Translations under genes and position numbers: made by a program | Origin: Victivallaceae bacterium | GTDB taxonomy: Bacteria > Verrucomicrobiota > Lentisphaeria > Victivallales > Victivallaceae | DNA: 24,182 nucleotides | Direction: 5' to 3' | NCBI GenBank assembly: GCA_016292515.1 | Contig: JAEDIJ010000032.1 | Location: forward strand, 1 to 24,182 | Shown: positions 7,881 through 15,302 of the stretch, piece by piece | Layout: the number at the start of each line of letters is the position of its first letter | How positions within the stretch are numbered: the first letter of the stretch is position 1 | The notes under the pieces: generated by a model | The model's database searches: none | Seen by the model: only the letters and a program-made list of their open reading frames with translations | What the model was told of the DNA's origin: nothing

Positions 7881-7927
7881 GGTATATACACGTGTTTTAA
7901 TATATACCGCGCGGGCGGAAGATTCAA
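7881..7927 (-). promoter_or_regulatory. guaB-operon promoter with nested palindromes in the leader
   Basis: On the minus strand TTGAAT (7927-7922) is followed after 17 bp by TATATT (7904-7899). The predicted message start falls around 7892. Overlying and just downstream are GGTATATA (7881-7888) and TATATACC (7901-7908), an inverted repeat with a 12-base spacer that contains the perfect 8-bp palindrome ACACGTGT (7888-7895). The palindromes are placed where a repressor would block the promoter. No regulator can be named. Confidence 0.6.
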
Positions 7928-7929
7928 GT

Positions 7930-7973
7930 AAAAAAGGCGGGGTATCGCCGGAGAAAAATCACTTTTTCCGGCG
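7930..7973 (-). terminator. Candidate terminator of the lptB-copA operon
   Basis: The end of copA and its stop codon fall in a stem: on the plus strand GAAAAA (7953-7958) pairs with TTTTTC (7963-7968) and CGCCG (7946-7950) with CGGCG (7969-7973), with a two-base bulge. On the minus strand a run of T follows at 7935-7930 after a further short GGCG/CGCC stem. The T-run is a little distant, so this is a moderate candidate. Confidence 0.4.
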
Positions 7974-10085
7974 CAGACGTAACGAATTGAGTACGACGCA
8001 GAGCGAACTTGCGCTCATCGCCGCGGCGGCGGCGACCGGCGTCAGGACGGGCCCGCCGAAAAGCGCGGCAAAAAGTCCGCCGGCAAGCGGGAGCGCGAGG
8101 AAATTGTAGAAAAACGCCCAGAAAAGATTTTCCCGGATGATGAAAAGCGATTTTCTGCCGTGATCGACGGCGCGCACGACGCCGGCGAGATCGCTCCCCG
8201 GCAAAACGATGTCGGCACTTTCCAGCGCGACCGCCGCGCCGCCGCCGAGCGCGATGCCGATGTCGGCTTGCGCGAGCGCGGGAGCGTCGTTGATGCCGTC
8301 GCCGACCATCATCAAAAGCGCACCTTTCGGCAAATTTTCGCGCATCTTGGAAATCTCGTGCAGTTTTCCGTCGGGCAGCAAGCCGCCTTTGAATTCATCG
8401 GCACCGAGTTCCCGCGCGAATTTTTCCACATTTTCCCTCCGGTCGCCGGAAAGGATCGCCGTTGCGATATGCCGTTTTTGCAATGCGGCAAAAAGCGTTT
8501 TCGCCCCGGGGCGGAGGTGATCGCCGAGTTCGATCTTACCGGCGAAAACTCCGTCGCAGGAAAACATCGCGACCGTTTCCGGCGACGTTTCAGGGGGGAT
8601 ATCGAGTTGCAGAAAATCCGCCGTTCCGATGCGCCACAAATGACCGTTGATGCGGCAACCGATGCCGCGACCGGGAAAGTATTGCCAATCCCGCACTTCG
8701 TCAAGCGGGAGACTATGCGCCTTTGCCGCCGCGACCAGCGCGGAGGCGATCGGGTGGCGGACATCGCGCTCCGCCGCGAGAGCGACAGACAACAAGTCGT
8801 TGTCCTTGAAGCCGTTGCACGGCAAGATCCGTTTGACTTCAAAGCGTCCGTCGGTCAAAGTTCCCGTTTTGTCGAAAATGATTTTTCGGACGTTGGCGAG
8901 TTTTTCGATGCTCTCGCCGTTGCGGATCAATAGTCCGCGCGCCGCGCCGCCGGAAATCGAAGCGGCGACGGCGATCGGCGTCGCCAGCCCCAACGCGCAG
9001 GGACAGGCGACGACAAGGACGCTCAACGTATGATTGAAAATGATTTCCCATGGCGCGCCGGCAAGACTCCACGCGATCAGCGTGACCGCCGCCGCGCCGA
9101 GAACGATAAAAGTGAAAATTCCGGCGAAGCGGTCGACGCTCCGCGCGATGGCGGGACGATGCGCCTGCGCTTCGGAAACAAGCCGCGTCAAACGGCCGAC
9201 GATACTGCCGCTTCCGGTTTTTTCCACGCGCATCACAAAACTGCCGTCGAGGTTGACCGCGCCGCCGAAAACAAGGTCGCCGCGCTTTTTGGCGACGGGG
9301 AGCGACTCCCCCGTCAGCAACGCTTCGTCCACGCAGGAATTTCCCTCTGCGACGGTGCCGTCCGCCGGAACGCGCTCCCCCGGTCGGACGCGCAAAAGAT
9401 CGCCGACGACGATCGACGCCAAAGCGATCTCGACGTCGCCGGAAGAAGTGATTTTGACCGCTTTTTCCGGCAATTGTTCCATCAGTTCGGCGATCGCGCC
9501 CGTGATGCGGCGGCGACTGGAAACTTCCAGAAATTTCCCGAGGAGGATCAGCGCGAGGATCATCGCGCAACTTTCAAAGTAAAGAACGCCGCCCGTAAAA
9601 AGGTGAATGACGCTGTAAAGAAACGCGCTCCCTGTACCGAGCGCGATCAGGGAATCCATATCGGGCGCGCCGCGCAGCAATTGGAGGATGCCGCGCGGAT
9701 AAAAACGCCAGCCGACCGCGACGGCGCACAGCGCGACAACCAATTGGGCGATGCGGTTCCATAAGGTCGGCAAAAGCGGGAAATGCATCAAAACGACCGA
9801 CAAGACCGCCAGAACGACGGCGACGGCAAGCCGCGGCAGAGTGAAAAAATCTTCTTTGGCGGGGGACGTTTCCTTGTCTGGACGTTGGAGCGCGCCGGAA
9901 AATCCCGCTTTTTTGATCGCATCCAAAATGACGTTTTCGGCGGGGCCGCCCTCGATCAGAAGCTGCGCCGTCGAAAAATTGACGCTGACTTCACAACCGG
10001 GAGCGAGCTTGGCGATGCGGCGTTCCAAATTCGCCGCGCAGGCGGCGCAGTGCATTCCCTGAATGGAAAAAATCCGCCGGTTCAT
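7959..10085 (-). CDS. copA: Cu(+)-exporting P1B-type ATPase
   Basis: A copper-efflux pump of the inner membrane, 708 residues. It starts with one heavy-metal-associated domain (GMHCAACAANL, Cys13 and Cys16). The core carries TGES (258-261) in the actuator domain, the metal-site CPC (361-363) in membrane helix 6, the phosphorylated DKTGT (Asp405), the nucleotide-domain HP pair (444-445) and GDGIND (595-600). Late helices contain a YN pair in NLFWAFFYN and MSASS, the residues that together with CPC mark Cu(+) rather than zinc transporters. The ATG is directly next to the stop of the thioesterase gene, with GGAGG inside that gene's end. No copper-responsive regulator gene is present in the window, and the last position in an lptB operon is unusual. 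Confidence 0.95.
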   Translation of the reverse strand: MNRRIFSIQGMHCAACAANLERRIAKLAPGCEVSVNFSTAQLLIEGGPAENVILDAIKKAGFSGALQRPDKETSPAKEDFFTLPRLAVAVVLAVLSVVLMHFPLLPTLWNRIAQLVVALCAVAVGWRFYPRGILQLLRGAPDMDSLIALGTGSAFLYSVIHLFTGGVLYFESCAMILALILLGKFLEVSSRRRITGAIAELMEQLPEKAVKITSSGDVEIALASIVVGDLLRVRPGERVPADGTVAEGNSCVDEALLTGESLPVAKKRGDLVFGGAVNLDGSFVMRVEKTGSGSIVGRLTRLVSEAQAHRPAIARSVDRFAGIFTFIVLGAAAVTLIAWSLAGAPWEIIFNHTLSVLVVACPCALGLATPIAVAASISGGAARGLLIRNGESIEKLANVRKIIFDKTGTLTDGRFEVKRILPCNGFKDNDLLSVALAAERDVRHPIASALVAAAKAHSLPLDEVRDWQYFPGRGIGCRINGHLWRIGTADFLQLDIPPETSPETVAMFSCDGVFAGKIELGDHLRPGAKTLFAALQKRHIATAILSGDRRENVEKFARELGADEFKGGLLPDGKLHEISKMRENLPKGALLMMVGDGINDAPALAQADIGIALGGGAAVALESADIVLPGSDLAGVVRAVDHGRKSLFIIRENLFWAFFYNFLALPLAGGLFAALFGGPVLTPVAAAAAMSASSLCVVLNSLRLRRKK

Positions 10086-10505
10086 CTACGCTTCCTCCGG
10101 GAGCAACGCCTTTCCCGTATAAACGCCGCTGCACGTCGCGTAGGCGACCAGTTCGCGGTCGGCGTTGAAAACTTCCACCCGGTAGAGCACCGAGCGTTTG
10201 CCGCGCGAAACTTCCCGCGCCTCGGCGCGCAAAAGAGGAGCCGTGCCGGGGCGCACGAAATTCAGATTCACCGACTGGGTCACGCATTGCTGATTTTGCG
10301 CATTGGCGGCTCCGGCGAAGCAGAAATCCGCGAGCGTCAAAATCGCGCCGCCCTGTACGACGCCGTTGCTGTTGAGCGAAGAATTTGCCACCTGCAATTC
10401 CGCCTCGGCGAAACCGGGGGAAACCCGGATTATCCGGATATGGTTTTCCCGGCAGAAAGAATCGTGCCGGTTCAAAAAATCCACGATGTTTTCGGGAGAA
10501 GCCAT
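10086..10505 (-). CDS. PaaI-type hotdog-fold thioesterase
   Basis: A 139-residue single hotdog domain, probably hydrolysing an acyl- or aryl-CoA thioester in the cytosol. The family core is plain: SNGVVQGGAILTLAD (46-60) forms the central helix start with Asp60, then the strands SVNLNFVRPG and SVLYRVEVFNADRELVAYATCSGVY. In most PaaI-family members the core reads N-G-x-x-H-G-G; here Gln51 takes the place of the histidine, which is seen in some subgroups but could change activity. The substrate cannot be deduced. It lies 14 bp past the NifX-like gene and abuts copA. A G-rich ribosome site (AGAGGGGGGG) precedes ATG 10505. Confidence 0.85.
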   Translation of the reverse strand: MASPENIVDFLNRHDSFCRENHIRIIRVSPGFAEAELQVANSSLNSNGVVQGGAILTLADFCFAGAANAQNQQCVTQSVNLNFVRPGTAPLLRAEAREVSRGKRSVLYRVEVFNADRELVAYATCSGVYTGKALLPEEA

Positions 10506-10519
10506 TGATATCCCCCCCT

Positions 10520-10810
10520 CTAAAACGCCAATTCGCCGCGCAGATACGCCGACATCACGCTTGCGGCGCGGCCGTCGATGCCGGAAATGACGTTGATGCC
10601 CGCTTCGCGGAGACGTTGCTCAACGCTCTGTGCCATCCGCGAAGCGATGATGAGATCGACTTCAAGACCGACCAATTGCCTGACGAGCGCGTCCACTCCG
10701 CCCGGAGCGACGGGGGCTTCCTCCTCCTCGCGCACTTTTCCGGCATCGATCCGGTAGTAGGCGAAGCGGGAGAAATTTTCTCCCCATTGAGTGGAAACGG
10801 CGATCGTCAT
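10520..10810 (-). CDS. NifX/NifB-type (dinitrogenase iron-molybdenum cofactor) domain protein
   Basis: A 96-residue single-domain protein. MTIAVSTQWGENFSRFAYYRI is the first strand and turn of the NifX/NifB C-terminal domain family; VDLIIASRMAQSVEQRLREAGINVISG is the central strand-helix-strand, and the protein ends with ASVMSAYLRGEL. Members bind iron-sulphur or FeMo-cofactor precursors in nitrogen fixers, but many anaerobes carry stand-alone copies of unknown role, and no nif gene is seen here. The typical His of the family near the start (HFG) is replaced by NFS, so metal binding is uncertain. It sits between hpf and the thioesterase with 10-14 bp gaps, so it is in the lptB operon. Confidence 0.75.
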   Translation of the reverse strand: MTIAVSTQWGENFSRFAYYRIDAGKVREEEEAPVAPGGVDALVRQLVGLEVDLIIASRMAQSVEQRLREAGINVISGIDGRAASVMSAYLRGELAF

Positions 10811-10820
10811 AAGAAAATTC

Positions 10821-11168
10821 CTATTTGAGCGCGTCGGCTTCCGCCGCTTTCAATTCCGCTTCCGAGAGCGGAGTCGCCTGATGCTGAACGATCTTTTCGC
10901 GCAGGTTTTTGATCTGCGTCTGGATTTTCTGCAAAGCGGCGTCAAACGCCTTGTAGACGTCGAAATCCTCGACTTTGGCGGTGAGCACGTGATATTTGCA
11001 ATTCAAGACCAGATTGACGGAAAAGCGGTTCTTCTCCTGCTGAATGACCGCGTTGATCGCCGTCATTTTCAACATCGAATCGTCATAGATCGGAGTCAAC
11101 TGCGCCACAAAGTAAGCGCGTTCCTTTTCCGACATCTCATACTGACGACCGTTGACCGTGATTGCCAT
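10821..11168 (-). CDS. hpf: Ribosome hibernation promoting factor family protein (short form)
   Basis: A 115-residue protein of the HPF/RaiA family, which binds the 30S decoding region and stores ribosomes as inactive particles. It follows the family pattern: ITVNGRQYEMSEKERAYF, then NRFSVNLVLNCKYHVLTAKVEDFDVYKAFDAALQKIQTQIKNLREKI, the beta strands and long basic helix. It lacks the C-terminal dimer domain of long HPF, so it is the short type. GTG 11174 would add two residues, but the GGAGG site is well spaced only for ATG 11168. It follows lptB by 45 bp; in proteobacteria hpf is likewise near lptB, usually with rpoN between, and rpoN is absent here. Confidence 0.85.
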   Translation of the reverse strand: MAITVNGRQYEMSEKERAYFVAQLTPIYDDSMLKMTAINAVIQQEKNRFSVNLVLNCKYHVLTAKVEDFDVYKAFDAALQKIQTQIKNLREKIVQHQATPLSEAELKAAEADALK

Positions 11169-11213
11169 ACACACCTCCGTTATGTTTCCGGGAAAAAACG
11201 AACTTCCCCCGCT

Positions 11214-11957
11214 CTACATCGAAAACTGCTTGCCCAGATAGATTTCCTGCGCCTTGGGATCGCGCACGAGGAAGTCGCTCGGCCCCTCGATCAGAATTTT
11301 GCCCATACACATCAAGTAGGCGCGGTCGACGACGGCGAGCGTTTCGCGCACGTTGTGGTCGGTGATGAGGATCCCGAGACCGCGGTCGCGGAGTTGCAGA
11401 ATGATTTTCTGCACGTCCTGCACCGCGAGCGGATCGACGCCGCTGAAAGGCTCGTCCAACATAATGAACCAGGGATTGGTCACCATCGCGCGGGTGATCT
11501 CCAAACGCCGTCTTTCACCGCCGGAAAGCGTCATCGCCTTTTGCTTGCGCAGACGCGCCAACTGCAATTCGTCAAGAAGTTTCTCCAAACGGTTGTGCCG
11601 CTCCGCCGACGAAATGTCGAGCGTTTCGAGGATCGCCATAATGTTTTCCTCGACGGTGAGTTTCCGGAAAATGGACGGCTCCTGCGCGAGATACCCCATC
11701 CCGAGACGGCCGCGCTGATACATCGGCATATGGGTGATCTCGGTGTCGCGGAAAAAGACCTCTCCGCCGTCGGGACGGATCAGCCCCATCACCATATAGA
11801 AACTGGTCGTTTTGCCCGCTCCGTTGGGACCGAGCAATCCGACGACTTCACCGGCGCGGACGGAGATCGAAACATCGCTGACGACGGTGCGCCCGTGGTA
11901 GACTTTTTTCAAATGGTCGGCGTGGACCAAAACGGGATTTTTTTCAACTTCACTCAT
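11214..11957 (-). CDS. lptB: LPS export ABC transporter ATP-binding protein
   Basis: The ATPase that drives LptFG to pull lipopolysaccharide out of the inner membrane toward the Lpt bridge. The 247-residue protein has Walker A GPNGAGKT (43-50), the Q-loop region YLAQEPSIFRKLTVEEN (typical LptB sequence), the signature LSGGE (144-148), Walker B FIMLDEPFSGVDPLAV (164-179) and the H-loop ITDHNVRE (His201). A longer frame opens at 12074 with no family sequence; ATG 11957 is preceded by GAGGGG. It leads the operon lptB-hpf-nifX-like-thioesterase-copA. lptA and lptC, often just before lptB, are not adjacent: the upstream gene is divergent. Confidence 0.95.
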   Translation of the reverse strand: MSEVEKNPVLVHADHLKKVYHGRTVVSDVSISVRAGEVVGLLGPNGAGKTTSFYMVMGLIRPDGGEVFFRDTEITHMPMYQRGRLGMGYLAQEPSIFRKLTVEENIMAILETLDISSAERHNRLEKLLDELQLARLRKQKAMTLSGGERRRLEITRAMVTNPWFIMLDEPFSGVDPLAVQDVQKIILQLRDRGLGILITDHNVRETLAVVDRAYLMCMGKILIEGPSDFLVRDPKAQEIYLGKQFSM

Positions 11958-11979
11958 AATAACTTTCCCCTCACGACAT

Positions 11980-12008
11980 ATTATACACAGTTTCCTTTCA
12001 TCCGTCAA
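11980..12008 (-). promoter_or_regulatory. Near-consensus promoter of the lptB operon
   Basis: On the minus strand TTGACG (12008-12003) and the perfect -10 box TATAAT (11985-11980) are separated by exactly 17 bp. Transcription would begin near 11973, leaving a short leader before ATG 11957. It is the strongest-looking promoter in the window. Confidence 0.85.
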
Positions 12009-12052
12009 GTCTTTTTTGCAAAATTTCCGATGAATTTCCCCGACAAAACGAT

Positions 12053-12081
12053 TTGCATATCTCTCAAACGGCACTTATGTT
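12053..12081 (+). promoter_or_regulatory. Promoter of the uracil-DNA glycosylase gene
   Basis: TTGCAT (12053-12058), 17 bp, then TATGTT (12076-12081). Transcription should begin around 12088, so the in-frame TTG 12053 and ATG 12077 would lie upstream of the message start. This argues for a translation start at 12107 or 12113. Confidence 0.6.
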
Positions 12082-12106
12082 AAAGAATGATGAAAAAACA
12101 GGGGGT

Positions 12107-12814
12107 ATGATTTTGGATTTTTTTGACGAACTTTGTCAGCTTGCCGCAAAAGCGCCGCGACGGTGCTGGGTCAGCGCCGATCATCCGGCGTGGCAGGCCT
12201 TTCTCGCCGACGCCCCCTGCCCTGCGCCCGATTCGCCCTCCGGCGGAGCGGAAACCCTCGAAGAACTCCGATGCCAGGCGAAAAACTGCAAATTATGCGC
12301 GCTCAATAAGACGCGGCAGAATGTCGTTTTCGGCGAGGGAGATCCCCACGCGAAACTGATGTTCATCGGCGAAGGCCCCGGTGCCGACGAGGATGCTTCG
12401 GGGCGTCCTTTTGTCGGCAGAGCCGGGCAACTCCTCGACAAAATGATTTCGGCGATGCAGTTTTCGCGCGAGGAAGTCTACATCGCCAACGTCGTCAAAT
12501 GCCGTCCGCCCAACAACCGCGCCCCCGCGCCGGAAGAAGCCGAGGCGTGCGCCGGTTATCTCAAACGGCAGATCGAACTTGTTTCGCCGGAAGTGATCGT
12601 CCTCCTCGGCGCCAGCGCGGCGAAGTATCTGCTCGATCGCCACGAGGGGATCACCCGGTTGCGCGGCAATTTCCTCGACTACCGCGGGATCCCCGTAATG
12701 CCGACCTATCACCCCGCTTTTCTGCTCCGTCAGGAGTCCGCCAAGCGCGAAGCGTGGAGCGATCTCCAAAAGGTCATGGCGAAATTTGGCAAGGTTTACC
12801 AAAAAAAGCAGTAG
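12107..12814 (+). CDS. Uracil-DNA glycosylase, iron-sulphur family 4 type
   Basis: Removes uracil from DNA to start base-excision repair. The 235-residue protein has the iron-sulphur UDG layout: Cys61 and Cys64 (CKLC), Cys132 (NVVKCRPP) and Cys148 as likely [4Fe-4S] ligands; motif A GEGPGADEDASGRPFVGRAG (88-107); and the C-terminal motif TYHPAFLLR (200-208) with His202. The first 50 residues, before LEELRCQAKNC, are poorly conserved, as usual in this family. The frame is open from TTG 12053, but that codon is the -35 box and ATG 12077 overlaps the -10 box. GGGGG at 12101-12105 suits TTG 12113 better than ATG 12107 by spacing, so the start is uncertain by a few residues. Confidence 0.92.
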   Translation: MILDFFDELCQLAAKAPRRCWVSADHPAWQAFLADAPCPAPDSPSGGAETLEELRCQAKNCKLCALNKTRQNVVFGEGDPHAKLMFIGEGPGADEDASGRPFVGRAGQLLDKMISAMQFSREEVYIANVVKCRPPNNRAPAPEEAEACAGYLKRQIELVSPEVIVLLGASAAKYLLDRHEGITRLRGNFLDYRGIPVMPTYHPAFLLRQESAKREAWSDLQKVMAKFGKVYQKKQ

Positions 12815-12846
12815 ATTTTCCCCTACGCAAAGGGAATGCGGAAGTC

Positions 12847-13569
12847 TTACGCCTCCGTTTCGTCTTCCCGACTGGAATTTCCGACGGCGGGGCCGACGCC
12901 GATGACGAATTCACCGCGCCAGTTGTCCGGCAAGGCGGCGAGTTCGCCGAGCGTGCCGCGTTTGACTTCTTCGTGCAGTTTGGTCGCTTCGCGGATGATC
13001 GCCGCCGGGCGTTCCGCTCCGGCGATTTCGGCAAGTTCCCGAAGCGTTTTGCCGACGCGGAAAGGCGATTCAAAAAAGAAGGTCGTTCCCGCGTAATCGC
13101 GGATCTTTTCCATAAATTTGCGTTTGCGCCCCGACTTGACCGGAGCAAAAGCGAGGAACTGGAAGTGATCGACCGGCAACGCCGACGCGGTCACGGCAAA
13201 AGTGAGCGCGGAAACGCCGGGAATGACGACCGGCTCGATGCCCGCTTTGAGCGCTTCGTTGACCAGAAGATAGCCGGGATCGGCGAGCGACGGAGTCCCC
13301 GCGTCGGAAACGAGCGCGATCGATTGCCCGGACTGCAATCTTTCGACCAGTTTCCCGACTTTCTGATGCTCGTTGAAACTGTGACAACTTTCCAACGGCG
13401 CGTGAATGTCGAAATGCGTCAAGAGTTGCCGCGTGTGGCGCGTGTCTTCGGCGGCGATGAGATCGACCGACTTCAAAACGCGCAGAGCGCGGAGCGTCAT
13501 ATCCTCCAAATTGCCGATCGGCGTCGCCACGAGGTAAAGTCCGGTGAGTTTTTCCGTCAATTCAGCCAT
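12847..13569 (-). CDS. rsmI: 16S rRNA (cytidine-2'-O)-methyltransferase
   Basis: Methylates the 2'-O of C1402 in 16S rRNA from S-adenosylmethionine, tuning decoding at the P site. The 240-residue protein is a tetrapyrrole-methylase-fold enzyme: LYLVATPIGNLEDMTLRALR (11-30), AAEDTRHTRQLL (39-50), ALVSDAGTPSLADPG, then VIPGVSALTFAVTASALP and FFFESPFRV. It is shorter than the common length of about 280; the small C-terminal HTH-like domain seen in many RsmI proteins is missing. A longer frame begins at 13980 in another gene's shadow; ATG 13569 has AAGGAGG and starts the family sequence. It follows queC by 16 bp and ends the queuosine operon, converging on the glycosylase gene with a 32-bp gap. 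Confidence 0.94.
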   Translation of the reverse strand: MAELTEKLTGLYLVATPIGNLEDMTLRALRVLKSVDLIAAEDTRHTRQLLTHFDIHAPLESCHSFNEHQKVGKLVERLQSGQSIALVSDAGTPSLADPGYLLVNEALKAGIEPVVIPGVSALTFAVTASALPVDHFQFLAFAPVKSGRKRKFMEKIRDYAGTTFFFESPFRVGKTLRELAEIAGAERPAAIIREATKLHEEVKRGTLGELAALPDNWRGEFVIGVGPAVGNSSREDETEA

Positions 13570-13585
13570 ATTCGCGCCTCCTTTT

Positions 13586-14260
13586 CTACCGGTAATGCGT
13601 CGGGTCGGGGACGCCCGCCGCGAGAAATCCCGCCTTGCGGATGCGGCAACTGGCGCAGACGCCGCAGGCGCGCCCCTCGGCATCGGCGTCGTAACAACTG
13701 ACGCTTTGCCCGTAATCGACGCCGAGCGAAACGCCGAGTTTGATGATCTCCGCCTTGGAAAGATCCTGCAACGGCGTGTGGATGACCCATTTTTCCCCGG
13801 CGTCCTTCGCCTTGGTGCCCCACGTCGCCGCTTCGGCGAAGGCGTGAATGAATCCGGGGCGGCAGTCGGGATAATTGGAGTAATCGACGTCGTTGACGCC
13901 GATGAAAATATCGCGGCATCCGAGCGTTTCGCCCCAGGCGGCGGCGAGGGAAAGAAAAACCAGATTGCGGGCTGGAACATAGGTGACCGGCACTTCGTTT
14001 TGCTTTGCCGCTTCCTTGGGGACGGCGACGGAAGCGTCGGTCAGCGCGGAACCGCCCCATACGGTAAGATCAAGCGGAAATTCCAGATGTTTCACCGCTT
14101 TTGCCGCTTCTGAAATGCGGCGCGACGCGGCGAGTTCCGAGCGGTGACGCTGTCCGTAGTCGAAACTCATCGTGTAACACTCGAAGCCGTCGCGTTTCGC
14201 CACGGCAAGACAGGTAGCGGAATCGAGTCCGCCGCTCAACAAAATGATCGCTTTTTTCAT
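13586..14260 (-). CDS. queC: 7-cyano-7-deazaguanine synthase
   Basis: Converts 7-carboxy-7-deazaguanine to preQ0 with ATP and ammonia, the last step before QueF on the way to queuosine. The 224-residue protein has the PP-loop SGGLDS (9-14), FDYGQRHRSEL (33-43), VPARNLVFLSLAAAW (95-109), and the C-terminal zinc cluster Cys189, Cys199, Cys202, Cys205 in a C-x9-C-x2-C-x2-C layout. The 7-residue longer frame from ATG 14281 would overlap queE; ATG 14260 gives the canonical MKKAIILLSGGLDS and has a GGAG site 9 bases before it. It is 4 bp past the queE stop. QueD and queE are next to it, so the route GTP to preQ0 is complete here except for FolE. Confidence 0.97.
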   Translation of the reverse strand: MKKAIILLSGGLDSATCLAVAKRDGFECYTMSFDYGQRHRSELAASRRISEAAKAVKHLEFPLDLTVWGGSALTDASVAVPKEAAKQNEVPVTYVPARNLVFLSLAAAWGETLGCRDIFIGVNDVDYSNYPDCRPGFIHAFAEAATWGTKAKDAGEKWVIHTPLQDLSKAEIIKLGVSLGVDYGQSVSCYDADAEGRACGVCASCRIRKAGFLAAGVPDPTHYR

Positions 14261-14264
14261 CGTT

Positions 14265-14903
14265 CTACACTCCGGGGACATCGCCCCAAATGATCTTGTG
14301 CATCTGTAACTGCATACGCAACGGCAATTTCGACTCGATCACCCTTGCCGCGAGCGCGTCAAAGGCGATGCGCCCCCACACCGGAGAGATCAACAGCGGA
14401 CAGCCGATCTCGTCAAGGTGAAACTTTTTGATCTCGGCAAAGGCGAAATCGACGTCTTTTTCATCGGAAACGACAAATTTCACTTCGTCGCGAGGAGTCA
14501 ACTCCGCGTAATTGGCGTCGAGGTGAAATTCCGCCATTCCGGAACCGGGCAATTTGCGGTCGACGATCCGGTGGCAACGCCGGTCAAGACGGCTGATCGG
14601 CATACTGCCGTTGGTTTCCACGAGGACGGTAAATCCCGCTTCCAGCAACGCCGTGCAAAGCTGCGGCGTTTCCGCCTGCGCCAGAGGTTCGCCCCCCGTC
14701 ACTTCGACGAGTTTTACGCCGCTTGACCGGGCAAGTTTTACCAGTTGCGGAATTTCCTCCTCGCCGGAAACTTGCCACGCATAAGTGCTGTCGCAGTAAT
14801 TGCAACGCAGATTGCAGGTCGCGAGGCGAATGAAAAAGCAGGGCAATCCCGCAAAGGTGGATTCGCCCTGTAAACTCAAAAAAGTTTCCGCGATCTTCAA
14901 CAC
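14265..14903 (-). CDS. queE: 7-carboxy-7-deazaguanine synthase, radical SAM
   Basis: Radical SAM enzyme that contracts 6-carboxytetrahydropterin to 7-carboxy-7-deazaguanine. The 212-residue protein has FLSLQGES (8-15), the usual QueE substrate loop, and the cluster motif in RLATCNLRCNYCDSTYAW (26-43) with Cys30, Cys34, Cys37 (C-x3-C-x2-C), then VEVTGGEPLAQ (66-76) for SAM binding and VLVETNGSMPI. The C-terminal MQLQMHKIIWGDVPGV also fits (LQ-HK-W). The start is GTG 14903, 9 bases after AAGGAG. Its upstream neighbour is queD, 12 bp away, and queC follows. Confidence 0.96.
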   Translation of the reverse strand: MLKIAETFLSLQGESTFAGLPCFFIRLATCNLRCNYCDSTYAWQVSGEEEIPQLVKLARSSGVKLVEVTGGEPLAQAETPQLCTALLEAGFTVLVETNGSMPISRLDRRCHRIVDRKLPGSGMAEFHLDANYAELTPRDEVKFVVSDEKDVDFAFAEIKKFHLDEIGCPLLISPVWGRIAFDALAARVIESKLPLRMQLQMHKIIWGDVPGV

Positions 14904-14915
14904 GAAAAACGCTCC

Positions 14916-15284
14916 TTATTCGTAGTAGGTGCAAGCGGAAGTATCGGATTCCTCGACTTTCACCTTGGCGATCTTAACGTGATCGGTGTTGAAACGCGAT
15001 CCCATTTGCTGAAAGATGTGCATCGCGAGTACTTCGCTCGTCGGATTGATGTCGGCAAATTCCGGCAGTTCCGACAGATTGCAGTGATCGTAGGAGCCCA
15101 AGACCTCGTCCATTTCCGCTTTCAGTTTGCGGAAGTCGAATGCGATCCCGACTTCGTCCAGTTTTTCGGCGCGCACCGTGACCGTGATGCGGTAGTTGTG
15201 TCCGTGCAGATTGCGGCAATTCCCGGCGTAGCCGCGCAACTGATGCGCCGCCGAGATCGAACGGGAGATCTCAATATCGAACAT
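14916..15284 (-). CDS. queD: 6-carboxytetrahydropterin synthase
   Basis: Turns dihydroneopterin triphosphate into 6-carboxy-5,6,7,8-tetrahydropterin, the first committed step to queuosine. The 122-residue protein carries the zinc ligands His14 (ISAAHQL), His27 and His29 (CRNLHGHNY), catalytic Cys23, the DFRKLK stretch, DHCNLSELP and NPTSEVLAMHIF, all in the PTPS/QueD order. The C-terminal VKVEESDTSACTYYE matches the active-site Glu region. An AGGAG site precedes ATG 15284. It lies 18 bp past the DUF177 gene. Confidence 0.96.
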   Translation of the reverse strand: MFDIEISRSISAAHQLRGYAGNCRNLHGHNYRITVTVRAEKLDEVGIAFDFRKLKAEMDEVLGSYDHCNLSELPEFADINPTSEVLAMHIFQQMGSRFNTDHVKIAKVKVEESDTSACTYYE

Positions 15285-15302
15285 CGTAAAACTCCTGTGG
15301 AT

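Noticed and set aside
12815..12846. Bidirectional terminator between the glycosylase and rsmI genes
   Set aside because: Only a weak TTCCC/GGGAA stem with a 9-base loop is visible and no proper T-run is next to it.
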